A DNA stretch of 64,000 nucleotides from positions 2,349,001 to 2,413,000 of the forward strand of contig NZ_JAPEPJ010000001.1 in NCBI RefSeq assembly GCF_026340255.1, given 5' to 3'. Made by a program: the position numbers and the translations under genes. Numbering within the stretch: position 1 is the stretch's first letter; every line of letters starts with the position of its first letter. Positions 1-8,653 of this stretch are shown here, in pieces. The notes beneath the pieces were generated by a model, which saw nothing but the letters and a program-made list of their open reading frames with translations, did not search any database and was not told the origin of the DNA. This DNA is from Streptomyces sp. NBC_01408 (GTDB taxonomy: Bacteria; Actinomycetota; Actinomycetes; Streptomycetales; Streptomycetaceae).

Positions 1-3
1 ACC

Positions 4-35
4 GGGACGGGCGGGGCCCCCTTCCCGCCCGTCCC
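4..35. terminator. hairpin terminator of a gene left of the window
   Basis: A perfect 12-bp inverted repeat (GGGACGGGCGGG at 4-15, its complement at 24-35) with an 8-nt loop. It lies just before the P450 gene, so it probably ends a transcription unit outside the window and suggests that the P450 starts a new one. Confidence 0.6.
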
Positions 36-89
36 CCCATCGCCATCGTCCCGCCGGAGATCCGGCACCGTCACAGCCCGGGAGTTCCC

Positions 90-1343
90 ATGTCGATTGC
101 CACGGACCTGCGCCGCAACACACGAATCCAGCTCAGGCGCGCCGGAGTCTGGACCAAGGCCCGGCGCGGCGACCTCGTCGGCAAGCTGCTGCTGCACGAG
201 CGCCTGGCCGACCCCTACCCGCTCTACGAGCAGATGCGCACCCAGGGCACCGTGTACCGCAGCCGCACCGGAGTGCACGCCGTCACCTCGCACGAACTGT
301 GCACCAAGGTGCTGCGGGACCCGGCGTTCGGGCGGCGCAACGACGAACCCGCACGGGTGACCGCCCCTGACGGCCAGGGCCCGGCACCGGACTCCTCCTT
401 CCTGCAGGAAGAGGTGTCCGACCACATGCGGTGGCGCCGACTGGTCGCGCCCGCCTTCCGGCCGCGCAAGATCGTCGAGTACCGGCAGCGCACCGAGGAG
501 GTGGCCAACCGGCTGCTGGACGCCGCCCTGGCCAAGGGCGACTTCGACCTCGTCACCGACTACGCCTCGCCCCTGCCCATCACCGTGATCAGCGAGTTGC
601 TCGGGCTCACGGACATCGACGTCGAACTCTTCGCCCACTACGGGCTGGTGACGGGCAAGGCCATCGACGGCGTCCGTTCCGCCCGCCAGGCCAACGAGTT
701 CCGTACGGCGGTCCGGGAACTGGACGCGCTGTTCGCGGGACTCGTCCGCAAACGCCGTGCAGAGCCGGGCGACGACCTGGTCAGCGAGCTGCTGCGGCCG
801 CAGGGCGAGGACGCGCTGCCCGAACGGGAGATCGTCGGCACCTGCCAGCTGCTCCTCACCGCAGGGTTCGAGACCACCACCAACCTGGTCTCCAACGCGG
901 TCCTGCGACTGAGGGAGAACCCGGAGCAGTGGGAGAAGCTCGTCGCCGATCCCGGTCTCGCCTCCGCCGCCGCGGAGGAGTCGCTGCGCTACGACCCGCC
1001 GGTCCAGTACTCGATCCGCGTCGTGCGGGAGCGGTTCGAGGTGGCGGACGAGACGCTGCTCCCGGACACCGTGCTGATGCTGGTCATCGGCGCCGCCAAC
1101 CGGGACCCCGAGATCTTCTCCGACCCGGGCACCTTCGACATCACCAGGCCCGATGCGGGCTCGCACCTGGCCTTCCTGAGCGGAGCCCACTACTGCGTGG
1201 GTGCCCCGCTGGCGCGCATGGAGGCCGAAGTGGCCCTGCGCGTGCTCGCCGAGCGGGTCCCGGACCTCCGGGTGACCGGCCCGGTCCGGAGGCGGCCCAC
1301 CGCGGCCCTGCGCGGCCTGCTCCACCTCCCGGTCAGGGCCTGA
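90..1343 (+). CDS. cytochrome P450, probable tailoring hydroxylase
   Basis: A 417-residue class I bacterial P450. The I-helix motif AGFETT is at residues 258-263, the ExxR pair at E297/R300, and the haem-binding loop FLSGAHYCVG carries the thiolate ligand Cys369. The ATG at 90 has GGGAG five bases upstream. It is the first gene of an operon with a 2-oxoglutarate hydroxylase, an aminotransferase and an ABC exporter, and it sits in the same cluster as a free-standing A-T loading protein. P450s in such settings commonly hydroxylate the beta carbon of an amino acid held on a carrier domain, but oxidation of an acyl tail or of the finished peptide is equally possible. No ferredoxin gene is adjacent, so electrons must come from elsewhere. 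The family is certain and the substrate unknown. Confidence 0.9.
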   Translation: MSIATDLRRNTRIQLRRAGVWTKARRGDLVGKLLLHERLADPYPLYEQMRTQGTVYRSRTGVHAVTSHELCTKVLRDPAFGRRNDEPARVTAPDGQGPAPDSSFLQEEVSDHMRWRRLVAPAFRPRKIVEYRQRTEEVANRLLDAALAKGDFDLVTDYASPLPITVISELLGLTDIDVELFAHYGLVTGKAIDGVRSARQANEFRTAVRELDALFAGLVRKRRAEPGDDLVSELLRPQGEDALPEREIVGTCQLLLTAGFETTTNLVSNAVLRLRENPEQWEKLVADPGLASAAAEESLRYDPPVQYSIRVVRERFEVADETLLPDTVLMLVIGAANRDPEIFSDPGTFDITRPDAGSHLAFLSGAHYCVGAPLARMEAEVALRVLAERVPDLRVTGPVRRRPTAALRGLLHLPVRA

Positions 1344-1403
1344 CAGCCCGCACCCGGGTGCCGGAACGGCACCCCTCGAACCATCGGAAGGAACTCACAC
1401 GTC

Positions 1404-2363
1404 ATGACCACCGACCTCGCGCCGCACCGGATACCGGTCCGCACCGTGCCGCCGGGCCTGTCCGTCGAAGCCGCCGCCGACTGGCTGTCGGACCACCTCG
1501 ACGAGCTGCACGCGACGCGCACCGAACGCGGCTCGGTCATGCTCCGCGGCCTGCCGTTCACCACGGCCGACGAGTTCGCGGTGCTGCGGGACCGCGTCAT
1601 CGGCCGGCCGGCCGACTACGTGGAGAAGGCGACCCCGCGCAGTGCATACGGCCGTGGCGTCTTCACCGCGACCGACGTGCCCGCCCGTCGGCGGATCCGG
1701 CTGCACAACGAGAACAGCTACGCGCTCAGCTACCCCGGCCTGCTCGTGTTCGCCTGCCTGAAGGCCCCGTCCGCCGGCGGGGAGACCTTCCTGGGGGACA
1801 TGCGCGCCGTCCTCGAACTGCTCCCCGAGGACATGGTGGCCCGCTTCCGCGAGCAGGGCTGGAAGCTGGTGCGCAACTACTGGGGCCACTTCGGGCTCAC
1901 CTGGCAGGAGGCGTTCGGGACCGAGGACCGGGCGGAGGTGGAGCGGTACGCCGCCGAGCAGAGGCTGACGACGCAGTGGCACGGGGACCGCCTCACCACC
2001 ACCCAGTACCGTTCCGCGCTGATCCGCCACCCGCAGACCCAGGACGTGTCCTGGTTCAACCACGTCGCGTTCTGGAGCGAGTGGAGCCTGGAGGAGCAGG
2101 TCCGTGAGTTCCTCACCGGCGAATGCGGCGAGGACCTGCCGTTCCGCACCTTCTACGGCGACGGCGAGCCCGTCGGACGACGGGAGATCGAGGAGCTGAA
2201 CTCGGCTTACGAGCGGGTGAGGATGGCCGAGCGCTGGCAGACCGGCGACCTCATGCTCGTCGACAACATCCGCCTCGCCCACGGCCGGGAGCCGTTCGCA
2301 GGCGAACGAGAGGTGCTGGTCGCCATGGGCGACCCCGTGGCCCGGCAGGACTGCGAGCTGTGA
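1404..2363 (+). CDS. TauD/SyrP-like Fe(II)/2-oxoglutarate hydroxylase 1
   Basis: A 319-residue enzyme of the TauD/TfdA and clavaminate-synthase-like fold. The iron site is visible as H101-N-E103 (LHNENSY) and a distal His293, followed by Arg295, which should bind 2-oxoglutarate (LAHGREPF). Relatives hydroxylate the beta carbon of Asp, Asn or Arg, either free or carrier-bound (SyrP, AsnO, VioC). Its stop overlaps the start of the aminotransferase by four bases (GTGA), so the two are translationally coupled. That pairing recalls VioC/VioD, in which a hydroxylated arginine is taken over by a PLP enzyme. It shares layout with the second hydroxylase at 41572-42552 but is clearly divergent from it. 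The substrate is not readable from sequence. Confidence 0.85.
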   Translation: MTTDLAPHRIPVRTVPPGLSVEAAADWLSDHLDELHATRTERGSVMLRGLPFTTADEFAVLRDRVIGRPADYVEKATPRSAYGRGVFTATDVPARRRIRLHNENSYALSYPGLLVFACLKAPSAGGETFLGDMRAVLELLPEDMVARFREQGWKLVRNYWGHFGLTWQEAFGTEDRAEVERYAAEQRLTTQWHGDRLTTTQYRSALIRHPQTQDVSWFNHVAFWSEWSLEEQVREFLTGECGEDLPFRTFYGDGEPVGRREIEELNSAYERVRMAERWQTGDLMLVDNIRLAHGREPFAGEREVLVAMGDPVARQDCEL

Positions 2364-3523
2364 CCGACACCCGTCTCTCCCGCCGGGCGGCGGGCCTGCC
2401 CCCGCTCGGTCTCGCCGCCCTCCTGCCCGCCGCGCGCGCCGGAGGCGCCACGGACCTCGCCCTCGGGATCCCGGTCGGGGACCCGCCGCGGGCAGCCGTC
2501 GACGCGGCCGCGGCGGCCCTGCGCTCGGGTTCGAACCAGTACGCCGACCCGGCCGGCCTCCTGGACCTGCGGCTGGCGCTGGCCGCGCAGCTCACCGCCG
2601 AGCGGGGGGTGGAAGTCGACGCCGAGCGCGAGCTGACCGTTTGCGCGGGCGCCACCGAAGGGCTGCTGGTGGCGCTCATCGCCACCACGGATCCCGGTGA
2701 CGAGGTGCTGATCCCGTCCCCGTTCTTCGAGAACCACCCCGGGGTGGTAGAACTCGCCGGCGCGGTACCGCGGTTCGCCCCCCTCACCGGGCCCGGATGG
2801 CGGCTGACCGAGGAGTCCCTGGACTCCGCGGTGACCCCGCGGACGCGGGCGCTGCTCCTGAACAACCCGCACAATCCCACCGGCCGCGTCTTCGACGAGG
2901 CCGAGTTCGCCGCGCTCTCGGCGGTGTGCGAGCGCCACGACCTCACGCTGATCATCGACGAGGTGTACGACCGCTTCGTCTACGACGGGCGTTCCCACCT
3001 GTCGCCCCTGGGATCCCACCCAGGGCTGCGCGACCGCACCGTCGTCGTGGGCAGTCTGTCGAAGACCCGCAGGATGAGCGGCTGGCGGCTCGGCTTCTGC
3101 GTCGCCCGGCCCTCCATCACCGCGGCCGTCCGCAGCGTCCACGAGCGCACCACGCTGGGCACCCCGCACCCCCTCCAGCTGGGAGCCCTCGCACTCGGCG
3201 CGGTCGACGAGGCCGCGGTCGACGAGGCCCGGACCGAGTTCCAGACCAAGCGGGACCTCGTCTGTGCGGGACTGCGGGCCGCCGGGTTCACCGTGCACCC
3301 TCCCGAAGGGGGCTGGTTCCTCCTGGCCGGCACCGCCGGCCTCGGCCGCCGGTCCTCCGCCCTGGCCCGCGAGCTCGTCGAGCACGCCAAGGTGCTCGTC
3401 GCCCCCGGCGCGTCCTTCTTCCCCGACCGCGAGGCGGGGGAGGACTGGGTGAGGATCGCGCTCGTACGCGACCGCTCGGACCTCGCCGCCGCGCTCGGCC
3501 GTGTGGCCGCCCATCTTTCGTGA
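2360..3523 (+). CDS. class I/II PLP-dependent aminotransferase
   Basis: A fold-type I aminotransferase of 387 residues. The PLP lysine is Lys235 in SLSKTRRMSGWRLG; NNPHNPTG and the cofactor-binding DEVYDRF segment are both present. The GTG start at 2360 overlaps the hydroxylase stop, so the frame is set by coupling. Relatives include ordinary aspartate/aromatic aminotransferases and specialised enzymes such as VioD and MppQ that build capreomycidine or enduracididine. The direct partnership with a 2-oxoglutarate hydroxylase suggests formation of a nonstandard amino acid for the peptide. Transamination of an ordinary keto acid precursor is the plainer alternative. The next gene starts 35 bases downstream, in the same operon. 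Confidence 0.85.
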   Translation: MTDTRLSRRAAGLPPLGLAALLPAARAGGATDLALGIPVGDPPRAAVDAAAAALRSGSNQYADPAGLLDLRLALAAQLTAERGVEVDAERELTVCAGATEGLLVALIATTDPGDEVLIPSPFFENHPGVVELAGAVPRFAPLTGPGWRLTEESLDSAVTPRTRALLLNNPHNPTGRVFDEAEFAALSAVCERHDLTLIIDEVYDRFVYDGRSHLSPLGSHPGLRDRTVVVGSLSKTRRMSGWRLGFCVARPSITAAVRSVHERTTLGTPHPLQLGALALGAVDEAAVDEARTEFQTKRDLVCAGLRAAGFTVHPPEGGWFLLAGTAGLGRRSSALARELVEHAKVLVAPGASFFPDREAGEDWVRIALVRDRSDLAAALGRVAAHLS

Positions 3524-3558
3524 CCCCCGTCCCCCAGCCCAGATCCCGAGGAGTTGCT

Positions 3559-5475
3559 GTGGGCGGCACGCCATCGCAGCGCAGTACGTCCCTGATAGGC
3601 ACGGACAATTTCCAGACACCCACCTGGGCGGTCCCCGGTCAGAGCATCGCCAGTCGCGGGGTCATCTCGACCCTGCGGTCCGTGCCGTCCACCGTTGCGG
3701 TCATCGTGGTGCTCGCCTGGCGGGCCTCGCGCCTCCTCACCCTCGTGGTGGCCCTGGTGCAGCTCCTCGCCGGCGCCGCCGCGGCCTTCGGGCTGATCGC
3801 CACCGCGAGCGTGCTGACCCAGCTCCTCGCCGGGGGCCCCACGCCCGACCGGGTGATGGACTCGCTTCCCGCGGTGTTCGCCGTGGTCGGCTCCTACGCG
3901 CTGCGGGGGCTGCTGGAGAGCGCCTCGACGATCCTCCAGGGCAGGCTCCGCCCCCGGATCATGGCGGCCGCCCAGGACGCGATGGACGCCGCCGTCGTGG
4001 CCGTCGAACTGAAGGCGTTCGACGACCCCAGCTTCCGCGAGCTGGTCCGGCAGGGCGTGATGCGCGGCATGCCCTCGATCGACCAGAGCATCCGGCTGCT
4101 GGCGGAGGTGCTGAGGTCGCTGGTGTCGATGCTTGCCGCACTCACCGCCACCGCGATGCTCAGCCTGTGGCTGCTCCCCGTGATGCTCCTGGCGGCCGTC
4201 GCCGAGATCTGGACGGCCACGCAGGTCGGCAAGCTGGACTTTGTCAGCTTCCTCGACAACGCCGCCCGGCAGCTGCGCATCGGGGTGGTGCAGGACCTCA
4301 TCGTGAAGCGCGAGGTGGCCGCGGAGGTCCGCGCGTACCGTCTTCAGGAAGCCCTGATGGCGGAGCACCGGCGGGTCGCCTCGGTCCTGGCCGACGAGGC
4401 CGTGGCGCTGGAGACCAGGAAGGGCCTCGTTCAGCTGACGGGCCGCACGATGACCGGAGCCAGCGTCGGCCTCGCGTACGTCCTGCTCGGGTACCTGCTG
4501 TACACCGACGTCATGCCGCTGGCCCTGGCCGGCACGGCCATGGTGGCGATGCGGAACGCGAACCTCGGGCTGGCGACGACGATGCGTTCGGTCAACCGGA
4601 TCTACGAGCTGTCCCACTACCTCCAGCTGTACCGGGACCTGCTGGCCGACGCCGCCTCCCGGCGCCGCCCGGCCTCGGAGCTCGCCGCGCCCCGCAATCC
4701 GCTCCGGATCGAGCTCAAGGGTGTGGAGTTCAGCTATCCGGGCAGCCCCGGTACGGCCCTGACCGGCATCGAGCTGACGATCGGCAGGGGCGAGGTGGTC
4801 GCCCTCGTCGGTGAGAACGGTTCGGGCAAGACCACCCTGAGCAAGGTCATCACCGGCCTCTACCTGCCGACGTCGGGCGCCGTCCTGTGGGACGGGGTGG
4901 ACATCGCCCTGACCACCGAGGAGTCGGTCTTCGACCAGGTGGGCCTGATCTCCCAGGAGCCGGCCCGCTGGCCGATGACCGCCGCCACCAACGTCCGCAT
5001 CGGGCGCCTCGACGACGAAGACGCCACCGGCGAACGCTGGCGCCGGGCCGTGTCCGCCTCGGGACTCGACGACGTGATGGAGTCGCTGCCCGACGGTGAG
5101 GAGACCGTGCTCTCCAAGGAGTTCGTCGGCGGACGCGACCTCTCCGGTGGTCAGTGGCAGCGCGTCGGCGTCGCCCGAGGGGTCTACCGGGACGCCGCGG
5201 TGCTGGTGGCCGACGAACCCACGGCGGCCCTGGACGCCAAGGCGGAGGCCCTCGTCTTCGAGGGGCTGCGCAAGGCGAGCGCTCTGGGCGACGGAGGGTC
5301 GAGGACGACCATCCTGGTGACCCACCGGCTCGTGAACGTCCGGCGGGCGGACCGCATCATCGTGATGCACCAGGGCCGGATCGTGGAGCAGGGCACCCAC
5401 GCCGAACTCATGCAACTGGACGGCCGGTACGCGGAGATGTACGGGCTCCAGGCCGAGGCCTACGCCGAGGTGTGA
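3559..5475 (+). CDS. ABC exporter, fused membrane and ATPase domains
   Basis: A 638-residue half-transporter. An N-terminal six-helix-type membrane domain covers about residues 45-350. A nucleotide-binding domain follows, with Walker A GENGSGKT at 418-425, signature LSGGQ from 528 and Walker B VLVADEP, then a switch His in THRLV. It should work as a homodimer in the membrane. The GTG at 3559 has GAGGAG five bases upstream; upstream extension in the same frame overlaps the aminotransferase and is not real. As last gene of the P450-hydroxylase-aminotransferase operon and next to synthetases, it most likely exports the peptide or its precursor. A strong hairpin follows at 5494-5538. Confidence 0.88.
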   Translation: MGGTPSQRSTSLIGTDNFQTPTWAVPGQSIASRGVISTLRSVPSTVAVIVVLAWRASRLLTLVVALVQLLAGAAAAFGLIATASVLTQLLAGGPTPDRVMDSLPAVFAVVGSYALRGLLESASTILQGRLRPRIMAAAQDAMDAAVVAVELKAFDDPSFRELVRQGVMRGMPSIDQSIRLLAEVLRSLVSMLAALTATAMLSLWLLPVMLLAAVAEIWTATQVGKLDFVSFLDNAARQLRIGVVQDLIVKREVAAEVRAYRLQEALMAEHRRVASVLADEAVALETRKGLVQLTGRTMTGASVGLAYVLLGYLLYTDVMPLALAGTAMVAMRNANLGLATTMRSVNRIYELSHYLQLYRDLLADAASRRRPASELAAPRNPLRIELKGVEFSYPGSPGTALTGIELTIGRGEVVALVGENGSGKTTLSKVITGLYLPTSGAVLWDGVDIALTTEESVFDQVGLISQEPARWPMTAATNVRIGRLDDEDATGERWRRAVSASGLDDVMESLPDGEETVLSKEFVGGRDLSGGQWQRVGVARGVYRDAAVLVADEPTAALDAKAEALVFEGLRKASALGDGGSRTTILVTHRLVNVRRADRIIVMHQGRIVEQGTHAELMQLDGRYAEMYGLQAEAYAEV

Positions 5476-5493
5476 GCGGGCGGGGTGCAGCGG

Positions 5494-5538
5494 CCGGAGG
5501 GGTCCGCCGGGGAGGCACGCCCCGGCGGACCCCTCCGG
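5494..5538. terminator. bidirectional terminator between convergent genes
   Basis: A perfect 19-bp inverted repeat (5494-5512 with 5520-5538) and a 7-nt loop, between the convergent exporter and response regulator genes. Confidence 0.8.
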
Positions 5539-5554
5539 GTCCCGGGCCACAGCA

Positions 5555-6259
5555 CTAGTCGCGGCGGATGATCCCGGCTTCGTAGGCGGCGATGGCCGCT
5601 TCCACCCGGTTGCGTACGCCGAGCTTCCCGAGGATCGCGCTCACGTGCGCCTTGACCGTGCCTTCGACCAGGTGCAGCCGGCGGCCGATCTCGGCGTTCG
5701 AGAGGCCCCTGCCGAGATGGGCCAGCACGTCGCGCTCGCGCTCCGTGAGGTGGTCCAGGGCACGGAGCGTCGGGGGATCGTTCGCCATCAGGCCGCCCGC
5801 CCGCAGCCCGGTGATGATGCGGGCGGCGACGTTCGGCGACAGGTACGCACCCCCGGCCGCCACGGCCTGTACGCCGTTCAGCAGTTCCCGGGGGTCGTCC
5901 GCCTTCAGCAGGAAGCCGCTGGCCCCTTCCTGAAGGGCCCGCGTGATGAACTCGTCCTCCCCGAACGTGGTCAGCATGATGACGCCGATCTCCGGCATGT
6001 CCCGGCACATCTGCGCGGCCGCGGACAGACCGTCCAGCTGCGGCATCTGGATGTCCAGTAGGGCCACGTCGGGCTGGTGGCGGCGCGCCAGCTCCAGGGC
6101 TTCGTACCCGTTGGAGGCCTCCGCGACCACCTCCATGTCAGGGGATCTCGCCAGAATGGAGCGGACCCCGGCACGGATCATCGATTCGTCGTCAGCCAGG
6201 AGTATGCGTACCTTCGGCTGGTCCTTCGGCTGGTCCTGCAGCTTCTGTCGCACGGCCAC
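5555..6259 (-). CDS. LuxR/NarL-family response regulator
   Basis: About 234 residues. The receiver domain has the acidic pair D23/D24, phosphoacceptor Asp69 (LLDIQMP), the conserved Thr in MLTTFG and Lys in LLKAD. A LuxR helix-turn-helix follows in the last 60 residues (LTERERDVLAHLGRGLSN). I chose GTG at 6259; GTG 6253 or an upstream ATG near 6328-6334 are possible, since no start has a clear ribosome site. It faces away from the ABC pair at 6452, sharing a 190-bp upstream region, so it may control that pair. No kinase is adjacent. A histidine kinase of the matching HisKA_3 class lies 32 kb away at 38618-40246 in the same cluster and is the likely partner. Confidence 0.88.
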   Translation of the reverse strand: MAVRQKLQDQPKDQPKVRILLADDESMIRAGVRSILARSPDMEVVAEASNGYEALELARRHQPDVALLDIQMPQLDGLSAAAQMCRDMPEIGVIMLTTFGEDEFITRALQEGASGFLLKADDPRELLNGVQAVAAGGAYLSPNVAARIITGLRAGGLMANDPPTLRALDHLTERERDVLAHLGRGLSNAEIGRRLHLVEGTVKAHVSAILGKLGVRNRVEAAIAAYEAGIIRRD

Positions 6260-6451
6260 GAGCTTAGTGCCGAGTACGCCTGCGCGACGGCGCCGAGCCC
6301 GCCGGAAGGCGCTTCGCGGCGGTCTCATGCCCAACGGCCGGTGCGCACCCCCGACGAAGGTAAGGGGGGTTCCTTGCTATCGATCGATGTGCCGCCCCGC
6401 CCCGCGTTCCTAGGGTGGTGACCAGTTGAGACATTGCGAAGGGAGCACCTC

Positions 6452-7417
6452 GTGATCACCCTCCGAGGACTTACGAAGAGGTACGGCGAAACCGTCGCCG
6501 TGGACGGCCTGACCTTTGACATCAAGGAAGGCCAGGTGACCGGCTTCCTGGGGCCGAACGGCGCGGGGAAGTCCACCACGATGCGGATGATCCTCGGTCT
6601 GGACCACCCGAGCGAGGGCGAGGCGCTGATCGACGGCAAGCCGTACTCCTCGTTCCGCCACCCCATCCGCGAGGTCGGCACCCTGCTGGACGCCAAGGCC
6701 CTGCACCCCGCACGCTCGGCCCGCAGCCACCTGGTGGCGCAGGCCCGCAGCAACGGCATCCCGCTGCGCCGGGTGGACGAGGTGCTGGAGACGGTCGGCC
6801 TGACGAAGGTCGCCAGGCGGCGCGCCGGCGCGTTCTCGCTCGGCATGTACCAGCGGCTCGGTGTCGCGGGGGCTCTGCTCGGCGATCCCAAGGTGCTCAT
6901 CTTCGACGAGCCGGTCAACGGCCTCGACCCGGACGGCGTGCGCTGGGTGCGCGAGCTCGTGCGGTCGCAGGCGGCGGCGGGCCGTACGGTCTTCCTCTCC
7001 AGCCACCTGATGAGCGAGATGCAGCTGACCGCGGACCAGCTGGTCATCATCGGCAAGGGCAAGCTGCTCGCCGACACGCCGATGGCCGACCTGCTCGCCA
7101 ACAGCTCCCTGTCCTCGGTGCGCCTGCGCTCTCCGAACCCGGACGACCTGCGCATGCTCGTGGACCACCTGCTGTCGTACGGCGAGGTGCAGGTGGAGTC
7201 CCCGAACGCCGACGAGCTCGTCATCAAGGGCCGGAGCGTCGAGGAGGTCGGCGACCTCGCCCACCGGCTCGGCGTACGGGTGCACGAACTGTGCACCGTC
7301 TCCGCCTCGCTGGAGCAGGCGTACATGGAACTGACGGCGCAGAGCGTGGAGTACGGGACGGGCGGCACCGTCTTCGACTCCGAGGATGCCAAGCCCAAAG
7401 AGAAGGCCGGAGCGTGA
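6452..7417 (+). CDS. ABC transporter ATPase, BcrA/DrrA type
   Basis: A 321-residue ATPase with Walker A GPNGAGKST from residue 34, a signature region FSLGMYQRLG and Walker B VLIFDEPVNGLDPDG, followed by the C-terminal extension common to drug-export ATPases. The GTG at 6452 has GGGAG six bases upstream; a TTG 18 bases earlier is less likely. It overlaps the membrane partner by four bases (GTGA), so the two form one transporter. The family often gives self-resistance to the cluster's own peptide or glycolipid product (bacitracin, daunorubicin). The divergent response regulator and the TAGGGT at 6413-6418 suggest regulated transcription from the shared upstream region. Confidence 0.88.
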   Translation: MITLRGLTKRYGETVAVDGLTFDIKEGQVTGFLGPNGAGKSTTMRMILGLDHPSEGEALIDGKPYSSFRHPIREVGTLLDAKALHPARSARSHLVAQARSNGIPLRRVDEVLETVGLTKVARRRAGAFSLGMYQRLGVAGALLGDPKVLIFDEPVNGLDPDGVRWVRELVRSQAAAGRTVFLSSHLMSEMQLTADQLVIIGKGKLLADTPMADLLANSSLSSVRLRSPNPDDLRMLVDHLLSYGEVQVESPNADELVIKGRSVEEVGDLAHRLGVRVHELCTVSASLEQAYMELTAQSVEYGTGGTVFDSEDAKPKEKAGA

Positions 7418-8220
7418 GCGACATGTCGACTGCAATCAGGGCCGGCTCTCCCGCCCCCGCGACGAACCCGGCCCGGGGCGGCGGATTCGCCGGGGCGGTG
7501 GGCGCGGAGTGGACCAAGCTGTGGTCCATCCGTACGCCGTACGTCTGCCTGCTGGTGGGCCTGCTGGTGACGGTCATCTTCTGCTACTACTACGGGGCGA
7601 TCTCCGAGATCAACGACAAGCCGATCCAGCCGGTCGGCAACGCTCCGGTGTCCGCGGTCATCCTCACGCAGTTCGCCGTCCTGGTCCTCGCGATGACCAT
7701 GGTGACCAGTGAGTACGCGACGAGCAGCGTGCGCACGTCGCTGATGTGGGTGCCGGTGCGCCACCGCGTCCAGCTGGCCAAGGCCCTGGTGGGTTCGGTC
7801 GTCGGCTTCGTGCTGGGCATCGTGTACTCCGTGATCGGCGTCGCGCTGGCCTGGTCGCCGTTCCAGGGCCACGCCAGCTTCGACATGTCGAAGGTGACGG
7901 CCCAGGTGCTGGCGGTCGGCGTCTACTGCGCCTTGGTCGGGGTCATGTCGGTCGGCGTGGCATTCGCCCTGAGGACGGCGGCCGCGACCGTGGCCGTGCT
8001 CTTCTTCATCATCTCCGCGCTGCCCAGCATGCTCACGGGCCTGGGCGGTGACTTCCTGCTGGTCCTCAACGACTACATGCCGCAGACCGCCGGCGGCGTC
8101 TTCATGCTGGGCAAGGACAACGCGCCGTACTCGCCGATGGGGGGACTGCTGATCGTGGTGGTCTGGGCCGTTGCGTCCCATGTCGTCGGTACGTACGTGC
8201 TGCGCAAGCGGGACGCCTGA
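7414..8220 (+). CDS. ABC-2 type permease, partner of the drug ATPase
   Basis: A 268-residue integral membrane protein with about six hydrophobic helices, the first following the cytosolic phrase GAEWTKLWSIRTPY that is typical of Streptomyces ABC-2 permeases. It starts at GTG 7414 inside the stop of the ATPase gene; ATG 7423 is an alternative. It should form the channel of the same resistance or export pump. A long hairpin ends the unit at 8243-8288. Confidence 0.85.
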   Translation: MSDMSTAIRAGSPAPATNPARGGGFAGAVGAEWTKLWSIRTPYVCLLVGLLVTVIFCYYYGAISEINDKPIQPVGNAPVSAVILTQFAVLVLAMTMVTSEYATSSVRTSLMWVPVRHRVQLAKALVGSVVGFVLGIVYSVIGVALAWSPFQGHASFDMSKVTAQVLAVGVYCALVGVMSVGVAFALRTAAATVAVLFFIISALPSMLTGLGGDFLLVLNDYMPQTAGGVFMLGKDNAPYSPMGGLLIVVVWAVASHVVGTYVLRKRDA

Positions 8221-8242
8221 CGCCTGCTGCCTCCCCCGAGAC

Positions 8243-8288
8243 ACCGTTGCCCGGATGCCTGTCCCCCGTCAGGCGTCCGGGCAACGGT
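8243..8288 (+). terminator. terminator after the ABC pair
   Basis: A perfect 13-bp outer stem (8243-8255 with 8276-8288) encloses a second 4-bp stem (8257-8260 with 8271-8274). It lies 22 bases after the permease stop. Confidence 0.75.
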
Positions 8289-8340
8289 TCTTCCCCTTGA
8301 CCGGGAACAGGAACACAGCCGCCGACGTTCATGACAGTGG

Positions 8341-8534
8341 GACGTGGCGCCACGTCAATTCTGCGCAGAATGCCTAGGGGTTGGCTGGAAAATTACCCAA
8401 GACATCTACGCCAATCTGCGTATAGGGTTCTGGCTGAGATTAGGTAGAGAAGGTCAATTCCAGCCACCCTGGGGCGCGTTAGGGGCTGTGTCGCACACCA
8501 ACCCCGTCGACTCGACCGATACATGGTCGAGTCG
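8341..8534. promoter_or_regulatory. dyad-dense leader upstream of the ArsR-like regulator
   Basis: This gene-free stretch (8289-8653) carries several perfect dyads. They are GACGTGGCGCCACGTC at 8341-8356, ATTCTGCGCAGAAT at 8358-8371, TACGC-N6-GCGTA at 8407-8422, a weaker TGTG-TCG-CACA element inside GGGG/CCCC at 8482-8505, and a 10-bp stem at 8508-8517 with 8525-8534. TATAGGGT at 8421-8428 could be a -10 element. The region is less GC-rich than its surroundings. It looks like a heavily regulated promoter or structured leader for the regulator at 8654, possibly autoregulated. Confidence 0.55.
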
Positions 8535-8653
8535 GCCGCATGTCTCCTCCAAACCCTCGGGTGAATGGGATAAATCACCACGCAGTCGGCGTCGACGGGC
8601 ATCGTATGAGCTCAGTGGAGTCGCCCGGCTGCGGCTCTAACTGGGGGACCTAC

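Noticed and set aside
2123..2359. Upstream extension of the aminotransferase into the hydroxylase gene
   Set aside because: The hydroxylase frame is clearly coding to 2363, and the GTGA overlap at 2360 gives the standard coupled start.
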